Shown piece after piece: positions 15,665 through 23,841 of a stretch of 25,698 nucleotides of DNA. A program made the translations under genes and the position numbers. Positions within the stretch are counted from its first letter, which is position 1; every line of letters begins with the position of its first letter. The DNA is from Caldimicrobium sp964595655 (GTDB lineage: Bacteria > Desulfobacterota > Thermodesulfobacteria > Thermodesulfobacteriales > Thermodesulfobacteriaceae), in assembly GCA_964595655.1 (NCBI GenBank), contig CAZQQV010000019.1, positions 1 to 25,698 of the forward strand. The letters run 5' to 3'. The notes beneath the pieces are model-generated. The model had not been told where the DNA came from. It did no database searches and was given only the letters and a program-made list of their open reading frames with translations.

Positions 15665-17059
15665 CTAAGATATAAACTTTAGAGCCCTCTCAAGCCTTCT
15701 TTTAACCCTTTCTTTTCCGAGAAGTTTCATCACCTCAAAAAGCGGTGGACTTACCGTTCTTCCCGTTAAGGCAACCCTTATTGCCTGAGCAAGGTCCTTA
15801 AGTTTAAGCCCCTCTGCCTCTGCTAAGGCCCTAAACTCCTCTTCAAGCTTCTTTTCATCCTCAAAGGAAAGAGAATCCATAGCAGAGATTAGTTTTAAAA
15901 AAAGGGGCTTTATTTTTTCAGTAAGATATTTTTCTCTTGCCTTCTCCTCTGGCTCAATATCTTCAAGCAAATAAAAATCTATCATTTCTGCCATTTCCTT
16001 TAAAGTTTTAACCCTTGGCTTTACCCCCTCAAGAATTGCCACTAAATAATCTTCAGAATACTTTTCTAAAGGATAATTCTTCAAAAAGGGTTTTAAGTGG
16101 GTTAAAATCTCCCTTGTCTCAAGAGTTCTTATCCAGTAAGCATTGAAGGCAAGCATCTTATCTGGATCAAACCGGGCTGGAGAGAGATTTACCCTTGAAA
16201 GGTCAAATTTTTCAATTAACTCGTCCATACTAAAGTATTCCTGATCTCCATAACCCCAGCCAAGCCTTGCAAGATAGTTAACTACAGCCTGAGGAAGATA
16301 CCCCTCTTCACGGTATTCAAGAATGGATCTTGCCCCATGTCTTTTTGAAAGCCTTGCCCCATCAGGCCCAAGAACCATGGGAATGTGGGCAAAGGCTGGA
16401 GGCTCTACCCGAAGGGCTCTATAAATCATAAGCTGTTTTGGAGTATTGGATATATGGTCATCTCCCCTGATGATATGAGTTATACCCATGGTAATGTCAT
16501 CAATTACAACGGCAAACTGATAGGTGGGAGTTCCATCGGATCGCAAGATAATAAAGTCATCCACCTCATCAGGGGGAAATACGATTTTACCCCTAAGAAG
16601 ATCCTCAAAGACAATCTCTGAAATATCCTCAGGAATCTTGATTCTTAAGGCCCTTCCTGGACCTGGAGGAAGCCCCTTTTCTCTACAGGCACCATCATAC
16701 CTTGGTTTAAGGCCCTTTTCCATCTGGGCCTTTTTTTTGGCTTCAAGCTCCTCTTTGGAGCACTCACAATAATAGGCCTTTCCCTCCTCAAAAAGGCGTT
16801 TTGCATATTCCTGATAGAGATCAAGACGTTTACTCTGAAAATAAGGCCCTTCATCCCAGTTAAGGCCAAGCCAAAGAAGAGCCTCTTTTATGGAATCCAC
16901 ATATTCTTCTTTGGAACGCTCTTTATCAGTATCCTCAAAACGCAGAATAAATTTACCATGGTTGTGCCTTGCAAAAAGAAAATTAAAAAGGGCAGTTCTT
17001 GCCCCTCCCAGATGGAGATGCCCAGTCGGACTTGGAGGAAAGCGGGTTACCACACTCAA
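15665..17059 (-). CDS. gltX: Glutamate--tRNA ligase
   Basis: GluRS charges tRNA-Glu and, in many bacteria, also tRNA-Gln for later amidation. The 464-aa length is normal. The HIGH-like motif is HLGG at about residues 16-19 in PTGHLHLGGARTA, LRFEDTDKERS follows, and the KMSKS-like motif is LSKRHG with S238/K239. YYCECSKEEL plus a later CREK give a zinc-site remnant with three Cys and no His. The C-terminal helical anticodon domain is complete. The track of codons opens at TTG (17059), five bases after GGAGGT; a GTG two codons in is too far from that site, so TTG is preferred. The upstream gene ends 10 bases away. Whether it is discriminating or also charges tRNA-Gln cannot be told here. Confidence 0.95.
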   Translation of the reverse strand: MSVVTRFPPSPTGHLHLGGARTALFNFLFARHNHGKFILRFEDTDKERSKEEYVDSIKEALLWLGLNWDEGPYFQSKRLDLYQEYAKRLFEEGKAYYCECSKEELEAKKKAQMEKGLKPRYDGACREKGLPPGPGRALRIKIPEDISEIVFEDLLRGKIVFPPDEVDDFIILRSDGTPTYQFAVVIDDITMGITHIIRGDDHISNTPKQLMIYRALRVEPPAFAHIPMVLGPDGARLSKRHGARSILEYREEGYLPQAVVNYLARLGWGYGDQEYFSMDELIEKFDLSRVNLSPARFDPDKMLAFNAYWIRTLETREILTHLKPFLKNYPLEKYSEDYLVAILEGVKPRVKTLKEMAEMIDFYLLEDIEPEEKAREKYLTEKIKPLFLKLISAMDSLSFEDEKKLEEEFRALAEAEGLKLKDLAQAIRVALTGRTVSPPLFEVMKLLGKERVKRRLERALKFIS

Positions 17060-17069
17060 AGTTTACCTC

Positions 17070-17882
17070 CTAATAAATAATTATTCCACCATAGCCAACC
17101 ACAGAAGAATAATCCCCTGTAATATCTCCAGAGGTTTTATAGTCAACCAAAAGTGCCCCTTTTGCTCCAAGCTCTTTGCAGGCAACAATGGTTACCGATA
17201 CCGGAATTACACCACACATACTGATATTTTCCTTTATTACCACTTTTATTAAACCCTCTTCTGATAATTGAAGAATCTCCTCTATGGCAAGGCTATCTTT
17301 CTTCTTTGCCACAGTGTGAGGCACATAATGACTGAAATCAGAGCTTGCAACTATTAGGGTCTTTTTTCCAGTCCTTGTGGTGTAAATTTTTATGGCTCTT
17401 GCTAAGGCCTTCCCGAGCTCTCTGATTTCATCTATATCAAGCTCAGAAATACAGAGGGGCACTATCTCTATAGAAGAATTCAAAATTTGAAGAAAGGGTA
17501 GCTGAACCTCAAGGGAATGTTCCCTTAAGTGAGCCCATTTGTCTTGTTTAACAAGGGTTGTCTCAAAAAGAAGCTCTGCAAGATCCTTTGCAATTTTTGC
17601 TTCTCCAAGGGGGGTTAGAAAGCTATCTCCCGGAAAGAGGGAAACCCTTTCCCCAAGCCCTGTATGATTAGGCCCCATAATTATGGCCACGTGTGGAGGC
17701 AAAATTTTTCCGTAGACCTTTCCTGCAACTCCTCCGGAATACATATAACCCGCATGGGGAGCAACAATTCCTAAGGCTGGTATTTTCTCCGGGGAAAATT
17801 TAATTAAAGCCTTTAACTCTAAGAGTAAACTCTCTCTATCTCCTGGATAGAAATATCCTGCAACAGCAGGCTCTCTTCTCAT
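17070..17882 (-). CDS. amrB: MEMO-family protein (AmmeMemoRadiSam system protein B)
   Basis: The 270-aa protein belongs to the MEMO family, related in fold to class III non-haem-iron extradiol dioxygenases. Its bacterial members are named after their frequent pairing with an AMMECR1 protein and a radical-SAM protein. The start REPAVAGYFYPGD, APHAGYMYSGG (about residue 42 onward), GPNHTG and SSDFSHYVPH carry the His residues expected of the metal-like pocket. The later CGVIPV segment also fits the family. The gene begins at the base after the kdsB stop, with GGAAG in the kdsB end as ribosome site, and is followed by gltX. The AMMECR1 and radical-SAM partners are not in the window. The function of the bacterial protein is not settled. 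Confidence 0.9.
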   Translation of the reverse strand: MRREPAVAGYFYPGDRESLLLELKALIKFSPEKIPALGIVAPHAGYMYSGGVAGKVYGKILPPHVAIIMGPNHTGLGERVSLFPGDSFLTPLGEAKIAKDLAELLFETTLVKQDKWAHLREHSLEVQLPFLQILNSSIEIVPLCISELDIDEIRELGKALARAIKIYTTRTGKKTLIVASSDFSHYVPHTVAKKKDSLAIEEILQLSEEGLIKVVIKENISMCGVIPVSVTIVACKELGAKGALLVDYKTSGDITGDYSSVVGYGGIIIY

Positions 17883-18614
17883 TTATTCTTCCTTCCAGTG
17901 GGTTTTTATATATTCCAGGTCCTCAGGGGTGTCCACTTCTGGATAATCTCTTGGAACGAGGGTTACTGCAATGAGGTAGCCGTTTTCAAGGGCCCTTAAT
18001 TGTTCTAATTTTTCAGCCTCCTCTAATACTCCTGGAGCGAGCCTCACAAAAATATCAAGAAAGCCCTTTCTGTAAGCATAAACACCAATATGCTTATAAT
18101 AGGGAGGCTCTTTACCTGGGGCCCTAAAGTAAGGTATAGGGCTTCTTGAAAAATAAAGGGCCCTTCCCCTTTTGTCCATGACCACTTTTACTTTATTTGG
18201 ATTTTCAAGGTCCTGTTTTGTCTGAATGGGAACTGCAAGGGTTGCCATAGAGATATCTTCATAGAGAAGAAGAGGTTTCACAAGAAGAGAAAAATATTCT
18301 TCAGGAAAGAGGGGCTGATCTCCCTGAAGGTTAATTACTATGTCCTCTTCATCAAGCCCGAGAATATTTGCAGCTTCAGCCACTCTATCTGTTCCCGAGG
18401 GTTGATGAGAGGTCATAATAGCCTTTCCTCCAAAATTAACCACGGTATCAAATATTCTTTTATCATCAGTTGCCACATAAACTTCTTGAAGCCCTGACTT
18501 TAAAGCCCTTTCATAGACATGTTGAATAAGGGGCTTTCCCCAGAGCTGGACAAGAGGTTTCCCAGGAAAACGAGTTGACCTATATCTTGCTGGAATTATG
18601 ATAACTTGTTTCAT
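17883..18614 (-). CDS. kdsB: 3-deoxy-manno-octulosonate cytidylyltransferase
   Basis: KdsB makes CMP-Kdo from CTP and Kdo, the activated sugar for the LPS inner core. The 243-aa length is normal. The nucleotide-binding start is IIPARYRSTRFPGKPL with the signature Arg/Lys residues; VYVATDD and then NLQGDQPLFP follow, and IGVYAYRKGFL with LEQLRALENG complete the family pattern. The start MKQVIIIPARYRS is canonical, although no clear ribosome site precedes ATG 18614. It heads the minus-strand run with memo and gltX, divergent from infB. With hldD it confirms LPS biosynthesis in this organism. Confidence 0.95.
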   Translation of the reverse strand: MKQVIIIPARYRSTRFPGKPLVQLWGKPLIQHVYERALKSGLQEVYVATDDKRIFDTVVNFGGKAIMTSHQPSGTDRVAEAANILGLDEEDIVINLQGDQPLFPEEYFSLLVKPLLLYEDISMATLAVPIQTKQDLENPNKVKVVMDKRGRALYFSRSPIPYFRAPGKEPPYYKHIGVYAYRKGFLDIFVRLAPGVLEEAEKLEQLRALENGYLIAVTLVPRDYPEVDTPEDLEYIKTHWKEE

Positions 18615-18656
18615 ATTTTACATATTAATTCAACTTACAAAAAAATAAAGTAGATC

Positions 18657-18684
18657 TTGAATTTTAAGACTTTGAGATTAAGAT
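18657..18684 (+). promoter_or_regulatory. Possible promoter for the infB operon
   Basis: TTGAAT (18657-18662) and TAAGAT (18679-18684) are separated by 16 bases in the AT-rich space between kdsB and infB. AAGGGG (18701-18706) before the infB ATG is the ribosome site, with rather long spacing. The divergent kdsB promoter must lie in the same 103 bases but I could not assign it. Confidence 0.35.
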
Positions 18685-18717
18685 TAAAAAAACTTTCAAA
18701 AAGGGGTTTAAATATTA

Positions 18718-21276
18718 ATGTCAAGAGTTAAGGTTTCCCAATTAGCAGAGGAGCTAAATTTAGATGTAAAGGAGCTTCTTCAAAAACTCAAGGAAAGGGG
18801 CTACTCCGTAAAATCTGCCTCTTCCACGCTATCCGAGGCCGAGGCTGCCCAGATCAAAGAAGAATTGAGAAGAAGGTCTGAAATTATAATTATCAAAAAA
18901 GAGGAAAAAAAAGAAATTGAAAAAACCCTCTTTGAAGAAGAGAAACCCAAAAGAAAAAAGCTTGTCATAAAGAAAAGGGCCGAAGAAGTAAAGGAAGAGC
19001 TTCCAGTTGAAGGGAAACCTGAAGAGGTTATTCCAGCCGAAATCCCTTCTGAAGTTCCTCCTCCGCCTGAAGTTATTGAAAAGGAAGAAAAATTAACCAT
19101 AAAAACCGAAGAGGAACTTAAGGCCCCTCCTGAGGCTGAAACTTCTGAAGTCGTTGAAGAGGCAAAACCAGAAAAGAGAGTGGTTACTGAGTTCAGACCC
19201 CGTAGAGAAAAAGGAATCAAGCCAAGACCTCCCAAAGAGGAAATAGGCGCTCCCAAACCTGAAGAAGTTGAAATTCCGGTAGGGAAAGAGGAACCAAAAA
19301 AGAAAAAGAAAGAGTTTTTTGAAGAAGAAAAGAAAAAACCTAAAAAGAAGGCCCCAAAACGGGGCAGAGAAGAAAGGGAAGAACTTGAATTTTTTGAGAG
19401 TGAAGAAGAAATTTCCCTTTTTGAACCTCTACCTGAAGAAGAGGAAGAAGAAAGAGTTGTAAAACCTAAAGTTCCTCCTAAAAAAGAGAAAGTTTCAGAG
19501 AGGCCTCCTACCCTTCCACCTAAGGAAAAAAAGATCAAGATATTTGAATCTATTCAGGTGGGTGAGCTTGCCAAATTAATGGGAGTTAAGGCGTCAGAGG
19601 TCATTAAAAAGGCCTTACAGCTTGGCATGCCTTTAACAATAAACCAATCTATTGATGCTGATACCGCTGCCATTCTTGCTGATGAATTTGGTTATCAGGT
19701 GGAAAAGGGAACAATTGAGGAAGAGCTTCTCCTTCAGTATACTCCTCCTTCCCCAGAGGAGCTAAAACCAAGACCACCAGTTGTCACCGTGATGGGGCAT
19801 GTGGACCATGGTAAAACCACCCTTCTTGATGCTATAAGAAAAACTGATGTGGCCAGTCGTGAGGCAGGGGGTATTACCCAACATATTGGCGCCTACATGG
19901 TAACCCTTGATGATGGAAGAAAAATTACCTTTATTGACACCCCTGGGCATGAGGCATTTACTTCCATGCGTGCAAGGGGTGCCCAGGTGACAGATATTGT
20001 TATTCTTGTGGTTGCTGCTGATGACGGGGTTATGGATCAGACTAAAGAGGCCATTGAACACGCAAGGGCTGCAGGAGTTCCCATCGTGGTTGCCATTAAC
20101 AAGATAGACAAGCCCAATGCCAATCCCGAAAGGGTTAAATCTCAGCTTGCAGAACTTGGTCTTGTTCCTGAGGAATGGGGTGGAGATACCTTGATGGCCA
20201 ATATTTCTGCCAGGAATAAAATTGGAATTGAGGATCTCCTTGAACTTGTTCTGCTTCAAGCTGAAATGCTCGATCTCAAAGCAGCCTATGACAGGCCAGC
20301 AAGAGGCAGAGTTATAGAGAGCAAGCTTGATAAAGGAAGGGGCCCTGTGGCCACTGTGATCATTCAAGAAGGCACATTGAGAGAGGGAGATGCCTTTGTT
20401 TGTGGTCTTACCTATGGAAGAGTAAGGGCTATGTTTGACAGTTATGGAAATAGAGTTAAAGAAGCAACTCCTTCAACACCAGTTGAAATCCTTGGTTTTG
20501 AGGACCTTCCTTCTGCTGGAGACGACTTCATCGTGCTTGAAGATGAAGAAAAGGCAAGAAGGGTGGCTGAGTATCGCCAGAGAAAGGCAAGAGAAGCTGA
20601 AGCTGCTCAGGTAACAAAGATCAGCCTTGAAAAGCTCTTTGAAAAGCTTAAAGAAGGTGAATTAAAAGAACTTAAGATTGTCCTTAAAGCAGACACTCAA
20701 GGCACCCTTGAAGCCCTAAAAAGCTCCCTTGTTAAACTCTCCACAGAGAAGGTCAAAGTATCTGTCATAAGAGCTGGAATTGGAGCCATAACTGAGAGTG
20801 ATATTATGCTCGCCTCTGCCTCTGATGCCATTGTTATAGGGTTTAATGTAAAACCCAATTCTCAGGCCAAGGAATTGGCCAAAAAAGAGGGGGTAGATGT
20901 AAGATTTTACGATGTGATTTATCATGTTCTTGAGGATATCAAGAAGGCCATGGCTGGCCTTCTTGAACCAAAATATGAAGAGGTTATCACCGGGGTTGCC
21001 GAGGTAAGAGCCACCTTCAAGATTTCCAAAGTTGGGGTGGTAGCAGGATGCTATGTAAAAGAGGGTGTTATCAATAGAAATAATCAGGTAAGAGTCATAA
21101 GAGATGGAGTTGTGGTTTACACTGGCAAAATTGCTAGCCTTAAGAGATTCAAAGAGGATGTCAGGGAAGTTCCTGCTGGTTATGAATGTGGTCTAAAAAT
21201 TGAAAACTTTAACGATATAAAAGAGGGTGATATTATTGAGGCCTTTGAGGTTAGAGAAGTTGCCCAGGAGCTCTAA
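18718..21276 (+). CDS. infB: Translation initiation factor IF-2
   Basis: IF-2 is the GTPase that brings fMet-tRNA to the 30S subunit and promotes subunit joining. The 852-aa protein has a first IF2_N domain (residues 1-50, KVSQLAEELNLDVKEL), then about 220 residues of low-complexity Glu/Lys/Pro linker, a second IF2_N domain at about 275-335 (VGELAKLMGVKASEVIKKAL), the G domain from about 350 (G1 GHVDHGKTT at 360; DTPGHEAF; NKID), domain II and the C-terminal fMet-tRNA-binding domain. It starts the plus-strand operon infB-ylxP-rbfA-nrnA-truB. The usual upstream partners rimP, nusA and ylxR are absent here; kdsB is divergent instead. Confidence 0.97.
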   Translation: MSRVKVSQLAEELNLDVKELLQKLKERGYSVKSASSTLSEAEAAQIKEELRRRSEIIIIKKEEKKEIEKTLFEEEKPKRKKLVIKKRAEEVKEELPVEGKPEEVIPAEIPSEVPPPPEVIEKEEKLTIKTEEELKAPPEAETSEVVEEAKPEKRVVTEFRPRREKGIKPRPPKEEIGAPKPEEVEIPVGKEEPKKKKKEFFEEEKKKPKKKAPKRGREEREELEFFESEEEISLFEPLPEEEEEERVVKPKVPPKKEKVSERPPTLPPKEKKIKIFESIQVGELAKLMGVKASEVIKKALQLGMPLTINQSIDADTAAILADEFGYQVEKGTIEEELLLQYTPPSPEELKPRPPVVTVMGHVDHGKTTLLDAIRKTDVASREAGGITQHIGAYMVTLDDGRKITFIDTPGHEAFTSMRARGAQVTDIVILVVAADDGVMDQTKEAIEHARAAGVPIVVAINKIDKPNANPERVKSQLAELGLVPEEWGGDTLMANISARNKIGIEDLLELVLLQAEMLDLKAAYDRPARGRVIESKLDKGRGPVATVIIQEGTLREGDAFVCGLTYGRVRAMFDSYGNRVKEATPSTPVEILGFEDLPSAGDDFIVLEDEEKARRVAEYRQRKAREAEAAQVTKISLEKLFEKLKEGELKELKIVLKADTQGTLEALKSSLVKLSTEKVKVSVIRAGIGAITESDIMLASASDAIVIGFNVKPNSQAKELAKKEGVDVRFYDVIYHVLEDIKKAMAGLLEPKYEEVITGVAEVRATFKISKVGVVAGCYVKEGVINRNNQVRVIRDGVVVYTGKIASLKRFKEDVREVPAGYECGLKIENFNDIKEGDIIEAFEVREVAQEL

Positions 21277-21277
21277 A

Positions 21278-21568
21278 ATGGTTGTGGGAATAGCAAAAAT
21301 AGAGCTTTATTTCCCAGAACCTAACTCTTTAAAGGCAAAGAGGCAAATTCTTAGGGCCCTAATTCAAAAAATTGAGGCCAATTTTAAAAAGGTCTCCATT
21401 GCAGAGGTTGACGGGCATGATCTCTGGCAACGCACTGTTCTCGGTATAAGCATCGTAGGAAAAGATCAAAACTTTGTGGATAGCAAACTCACAAGCCTCA
21501 TAGAGTTTATTCAAAAAGAGGGCTCCCTTGATATTGTTAATGCAGAAATTGAATATCTCTCTTATTAA
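21278..21568 (+). CDS. ylxP: DUF503 family protein (YlxP)
   Basis: This 96-aa protein belongs to the DUF503/YlxP family, which lies between infB and rbfA in many bacteria and is thought to touch ribosome maturation, without proven activity. It begins VVGIAKIELYFPEPNSLKAKR, then has the family's conserved LRALIQKIEANFKKVSIAEVDGHDLWQ stretch in two parts. The frame is open further upstream, inside infB, but ATG 21278 lies one base after the infB stop with AGGAG eight bases ahead, so it is the start. Confidence 0.9.
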   Translation: MVVGIAKIELYFPEPNSLKAKRQILRALIQKIEANFKKVSIAEVDGHDLWQRTVLGISIVGKDQNFVDSKLTSLIEFIQKEGSLDIVNAEIEYLSY

Positions 21569-21581
21569 GGATATCCCTTAA
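21565..21581 (+). other. Hairpin over the rbfA ribosome-binding site
   Basis: TTAAGG (21565-21570) and CCTTAA (21576-21581) pair perfectly around a 5-base loop immediately before the rbfA ATG at 21582. The only Shine-Dalgarno-like bases, AAGGA, sit in the 5' arm. Ribosomes ending ylxP at 21568 would unfold it, so translational coupling is plausible. Confidence 0.35.
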
Positions 21582-21923
21582 ATGTCAAGACGGCCTGAAA
21601 AGGTTGCAAGCCTTCTTAGAGAAGTGCTCTCAGAGATTTTACTTCACGAACTTAATGACCCTGTTTTAAAAAATATTATAACCATAACAGATGTTAAAAT
21701 AGGCTCAGACCTCAAGAAAGCAACGGTTTATTTTCGCGTTTTTGGCGCGGACCCCTCTGAAGTTGAAAGGGCCTTAAAAAGATCAAAGGGCTATATTAAA
21801 AGGCTTCTCTCTCAAAAAATAACCATAAAATTTTTACCAGATCTTGAATTTGAGAGGGATACCTCGGAAGAAAGAGAAAAAAGGCTTGATGAGCTCTTTG
21901 AAAAAATAAAAAGCTCATCTTAA
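21582..21923 (+). CDS. rbfA: 30S ribosome-binding factor RbfA
   Basis: RbfA helps mature the 3'/5' ends of 16S rRNA in the 30S subunit and is needed at low temperature in model bacteria. The 113-aa size is typical. RPEKVASLLREVLSEIL at the N-terminus, then NDPVL..ITITDVKIGSDLKKATVYFRVFG, then RALKRSKGYIKRLLSQ and LPDLEFERD, are the standard KH-type family pattern. It lies between ylxP and nrnA, as in many genomes. A small hairpin covers its ribosome site. Confidence 0.95.
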   Translation: MSRRPEKVASLLREVLSEILLHELNDPVLKNIITITDVKIGSDLKKATVYFRVFGADPSEVERALKRSKGYIKRLLSQKITIKFLPDLEFERDTSEEREKRLDELFEKIKSSS

Positions 21924-21928
21924 TAGCT

Positions 21929-22894
21929 ATGGAAATAGCAAAGATTCTATCTTTAATTGAAAAATCAAAAGAGATTGTGCTTGTTACCCATCAAAATCCT
22001 GATATTGACGGCCTTTCTTCCATGCTTGCCTTTTCTCTAATATTTTCGAAAAAAAATTCTCTTCCCCTTGTGGAAGAATTGCCAATAAATTCCCAGTTTT
22101 TACATGGGATTGAAAGGATAAAAATAATTTCAGAAGATGAATTTTACCAACCTGATTTGCTTGTGGTTTTTGATGCCCAATGTGAAAAGAGGTTGCCTGA
22201 AAAGGTAAGAAGCTTACTAAAACCCAAGGAGGTATTAATTTTTGACCACCATCAAGAGGAAGACTGCGCTCCCTTTCTCTCTTGTGCACCCCTTAAAGTC
22301 ATAAATCCAGAGGCTCCCTCAACTACCTATATTATTTATAAATTTTTGAAGTCAGCCTCTCTCAAAATCACGCCTGAGGTTGCTGAAAATTTGCTTTCAG
22401 GTCTCTATTATGACACAGGAGGCTTTAGATACGAAAATGTGAAGGGAGATATTTTTCTTGTGGCTCAGGAACTTATGGATTTAGGAGCTCGTCCAAGTTT
22501 TATTGCCAGAGAACTTTTTGAAAACATCCCTTTTGAACAAATTGAATTCACCAAATTGGTTTTAGAAAGGCTTGAATTGTTAAAAAAGGGAGAAATTGCC
22601 TTATCCTATATAACAAAAGAAGATTTTGAAAGACTTGGGGGAGAGGCCTATCTTAATGATCCTGCAAGTCTTTTAAGAAGCATTAAAGGAGTTAAAATTT
22701 CAGCCGTAGTGAAAGAGGTAGAAAAGGGTTTTCTTAAGGTAAGTTTAAGGAGCAAAGCTCCCTTTGAGGTGCTTGAACTTGCAAGAAAATTTGGAGGCGG
22801 TGGACACAAATATGCCTGTGGCTTTAAAGTAAAAGGCGAAAACCTAAGGGACTTTCTTAAAAAATTCAAGAGGGAGCTTGAGGCCTTTCTATGA
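21929..22894 (+). CDS. nrnA: DHH/DHHA1 phosphoesterase, bifunctional oligoribonuclease and PAP phosphatase
   Basis: NrnA-type enzymes degrade 2-5-nt RNAs and dephosphorylate pAp using manganese. The 321-aa protein has the DHH catalytic domain first: H21/D25/D27 in HQNPDIDG, VVFDAQ, the DHH motif in FDHHQEED, and DTGGFRYENV. The C-terminal DHHA1 domain ends with GGGGHKYACGF. The order rbfA-nrnA-truB is a known arrangement. The ATG is five bases after the rbfA stop without a strong ribosome site; the last four bases overlap truB (ATGA). Confidence 0.92.
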   Translation: MEIAKILSLIEKSKEIVLVTHQNPDIDGLSSMLAFSLIFSKKNSLPLVEELPINSQFLHGIERIKIISEDEFYQPDLLVVFDAQCEKRLPEKVRSLLKPKEVLIFDHHQEEDCAPFLSCAPLKVINPEAPSTTYIIYKFLKSASLKITPEVAENLLSGLYYDTGGFRYENVKGDIFLVAQELMDLGARPSFIARELFENIPFEQIEFTKLVLERLELLKKGEIALSYITKEDFERLGGEAYLNDPASLLRSIKGVKISAVVKEVEKGFLKVSLRSKAPFEVLELARKFGGGGHKYACGFKVKGENLRDFLKKFKRELEAFL

Positions 22895-23841
22895 AGGAAA
22901 AACTTTCGGGAATCCTTGTCATAGACAAACCCCAGGGGTTTACCTCTACAGAGACCCTTGAAAGGGTTAAAAAACTCTTAAGGGTTAAAAAGGCAGGGCA
23001 TGGTGGAACCCTTGATCCCATTGCTACAGGCGTTCTCCCTATATTTTTAAATGAAGCTACAAAGGTTGCCCAGATTTTTTTAGAGGGTGACAAGGTCTAT
23101 GAGGGAACCTTTGAGCTTGGTTATACCACCGATACCTATGACATAACTGGTGAGGTCCTTGCAAGATACGAAATTAAGGATATTACCCTGGAAAAAATCA
23201 AAGAGATCGCTGAGAAATTTGTGGGAGAAATTGAACAGGTGCCTCCTCCTTTTTCAGCTTCTAAATTTAGAGGAAGACCGCTCTACAAATATGCCAGAGA
23301 TGGTCTTTTCATCCCTAAGGAACCTAAGAAAGTGAAAATTTATCAATTTGATATTACTTCCTTAGAGGGAAAGGTTGTTTCTTTTTATCTTAGGTGTTCC
23401 AAAGGGACCTATGTGAGAAGTCTTATTCATCAGTTAGGGCAGGACCTTGGCTGCGGTGCTGTGCTTTCTTCTCTTAAAAGGCTTCAAAAAAGTGTTTTCA
23501 CCCTAAAAGAGGCCTTAACCCTTGAGGAATTAGAAAAAATCCTTAAAGAATCCCCTGAAAAGATTAAAGAATTTGTTATTCCAGTAAATCAAGCCCTTGA
23601 GTTTTTACCCAAAGTGGTGATTAGTGAAGACTTTGCTAAGAGAGTTAGAGAGGGAAAACAAATTAATAGAACTGCCTTTCTTTCCCTTATAAAATTTCAA
23701 AAACTCAGCTTTTCCCCTTCTGAAAAATGGATAAGGCTTGTTGATCCGAGAGGAAAGCTCGTTGCCATCATTGAAAATCCCTTACTTTCCAAAGAAAAAC
23801 CTTATGTCTCCTACTTTCGCGTTTTTAAAGATGAATCTTAA
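22891..23841 (+). CDS. truB: tRNA pseudouridine(55) synthase
   Basis: TruB isomerises U55 to pseudouridine in the T-loop of nearly all tRNAs. The 316-aa protein starts with GILVIDKPQGFTST and carries the catalytic Asp at D42 in GHGGTLDPIATGVLPI. KVYEGTFELGYTTDTYDITG and CSKGTYVRSLIHQLGQDLG are family signatures, and the last 70 or so residues look like the PUA-type C-terminal domain. ATG overlaps the nrnA stop by four bases, so the two are translationally coupled. Confidence 0.96.
   Translation: MKEKLSGILVIDKPQGFTSTETLERVKKLLRVKKAGHGGTLDPIATGVLPIFLNEATKVAQIFLEGDKVYEGTFELGYTTDTYDITGEVLARYEIKDITLEKIKEIAEKFVGEIEQVPPPFSASKFRGRPLYKYARDGLFIPKEPKKVKIYQFDITSLEGKVVSFYLRCSKGTYVRSLIHQLGQDLGCGAVLSSLKRLQKSVFTLKEALTLEELEKILKESPEKIKEFVIPVNQALEFLPKVVISEDFAKRVREGKQINRTAFLSLIKFQKLSFSPSEKWIRLVDPRGKLVAIIENPLLSKEKPYVSYFRVFKDES

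Noticed and set aside
18801..19538. 245-codon minus-strand ORF opposite infB
   Set aside because: Its Ser/Phe-rich low-complexity sequence is the mirror of the Glu/Lys linker codons of IF-2; a shadow.
18886..19540. Repetitive purine-rich tract suspected as tandem repeat or mobile insertion
   Set aside because: It is the in-frame Glu/Lys/Pro linker of IF-2, common in this family, without exact repeat units.
19762..20367. 201-codon minus-strand ORF opposite the IF-2 G domain
   Set aside because: Antisense to highly conserved codons; no ribosome site or recognisable protein.
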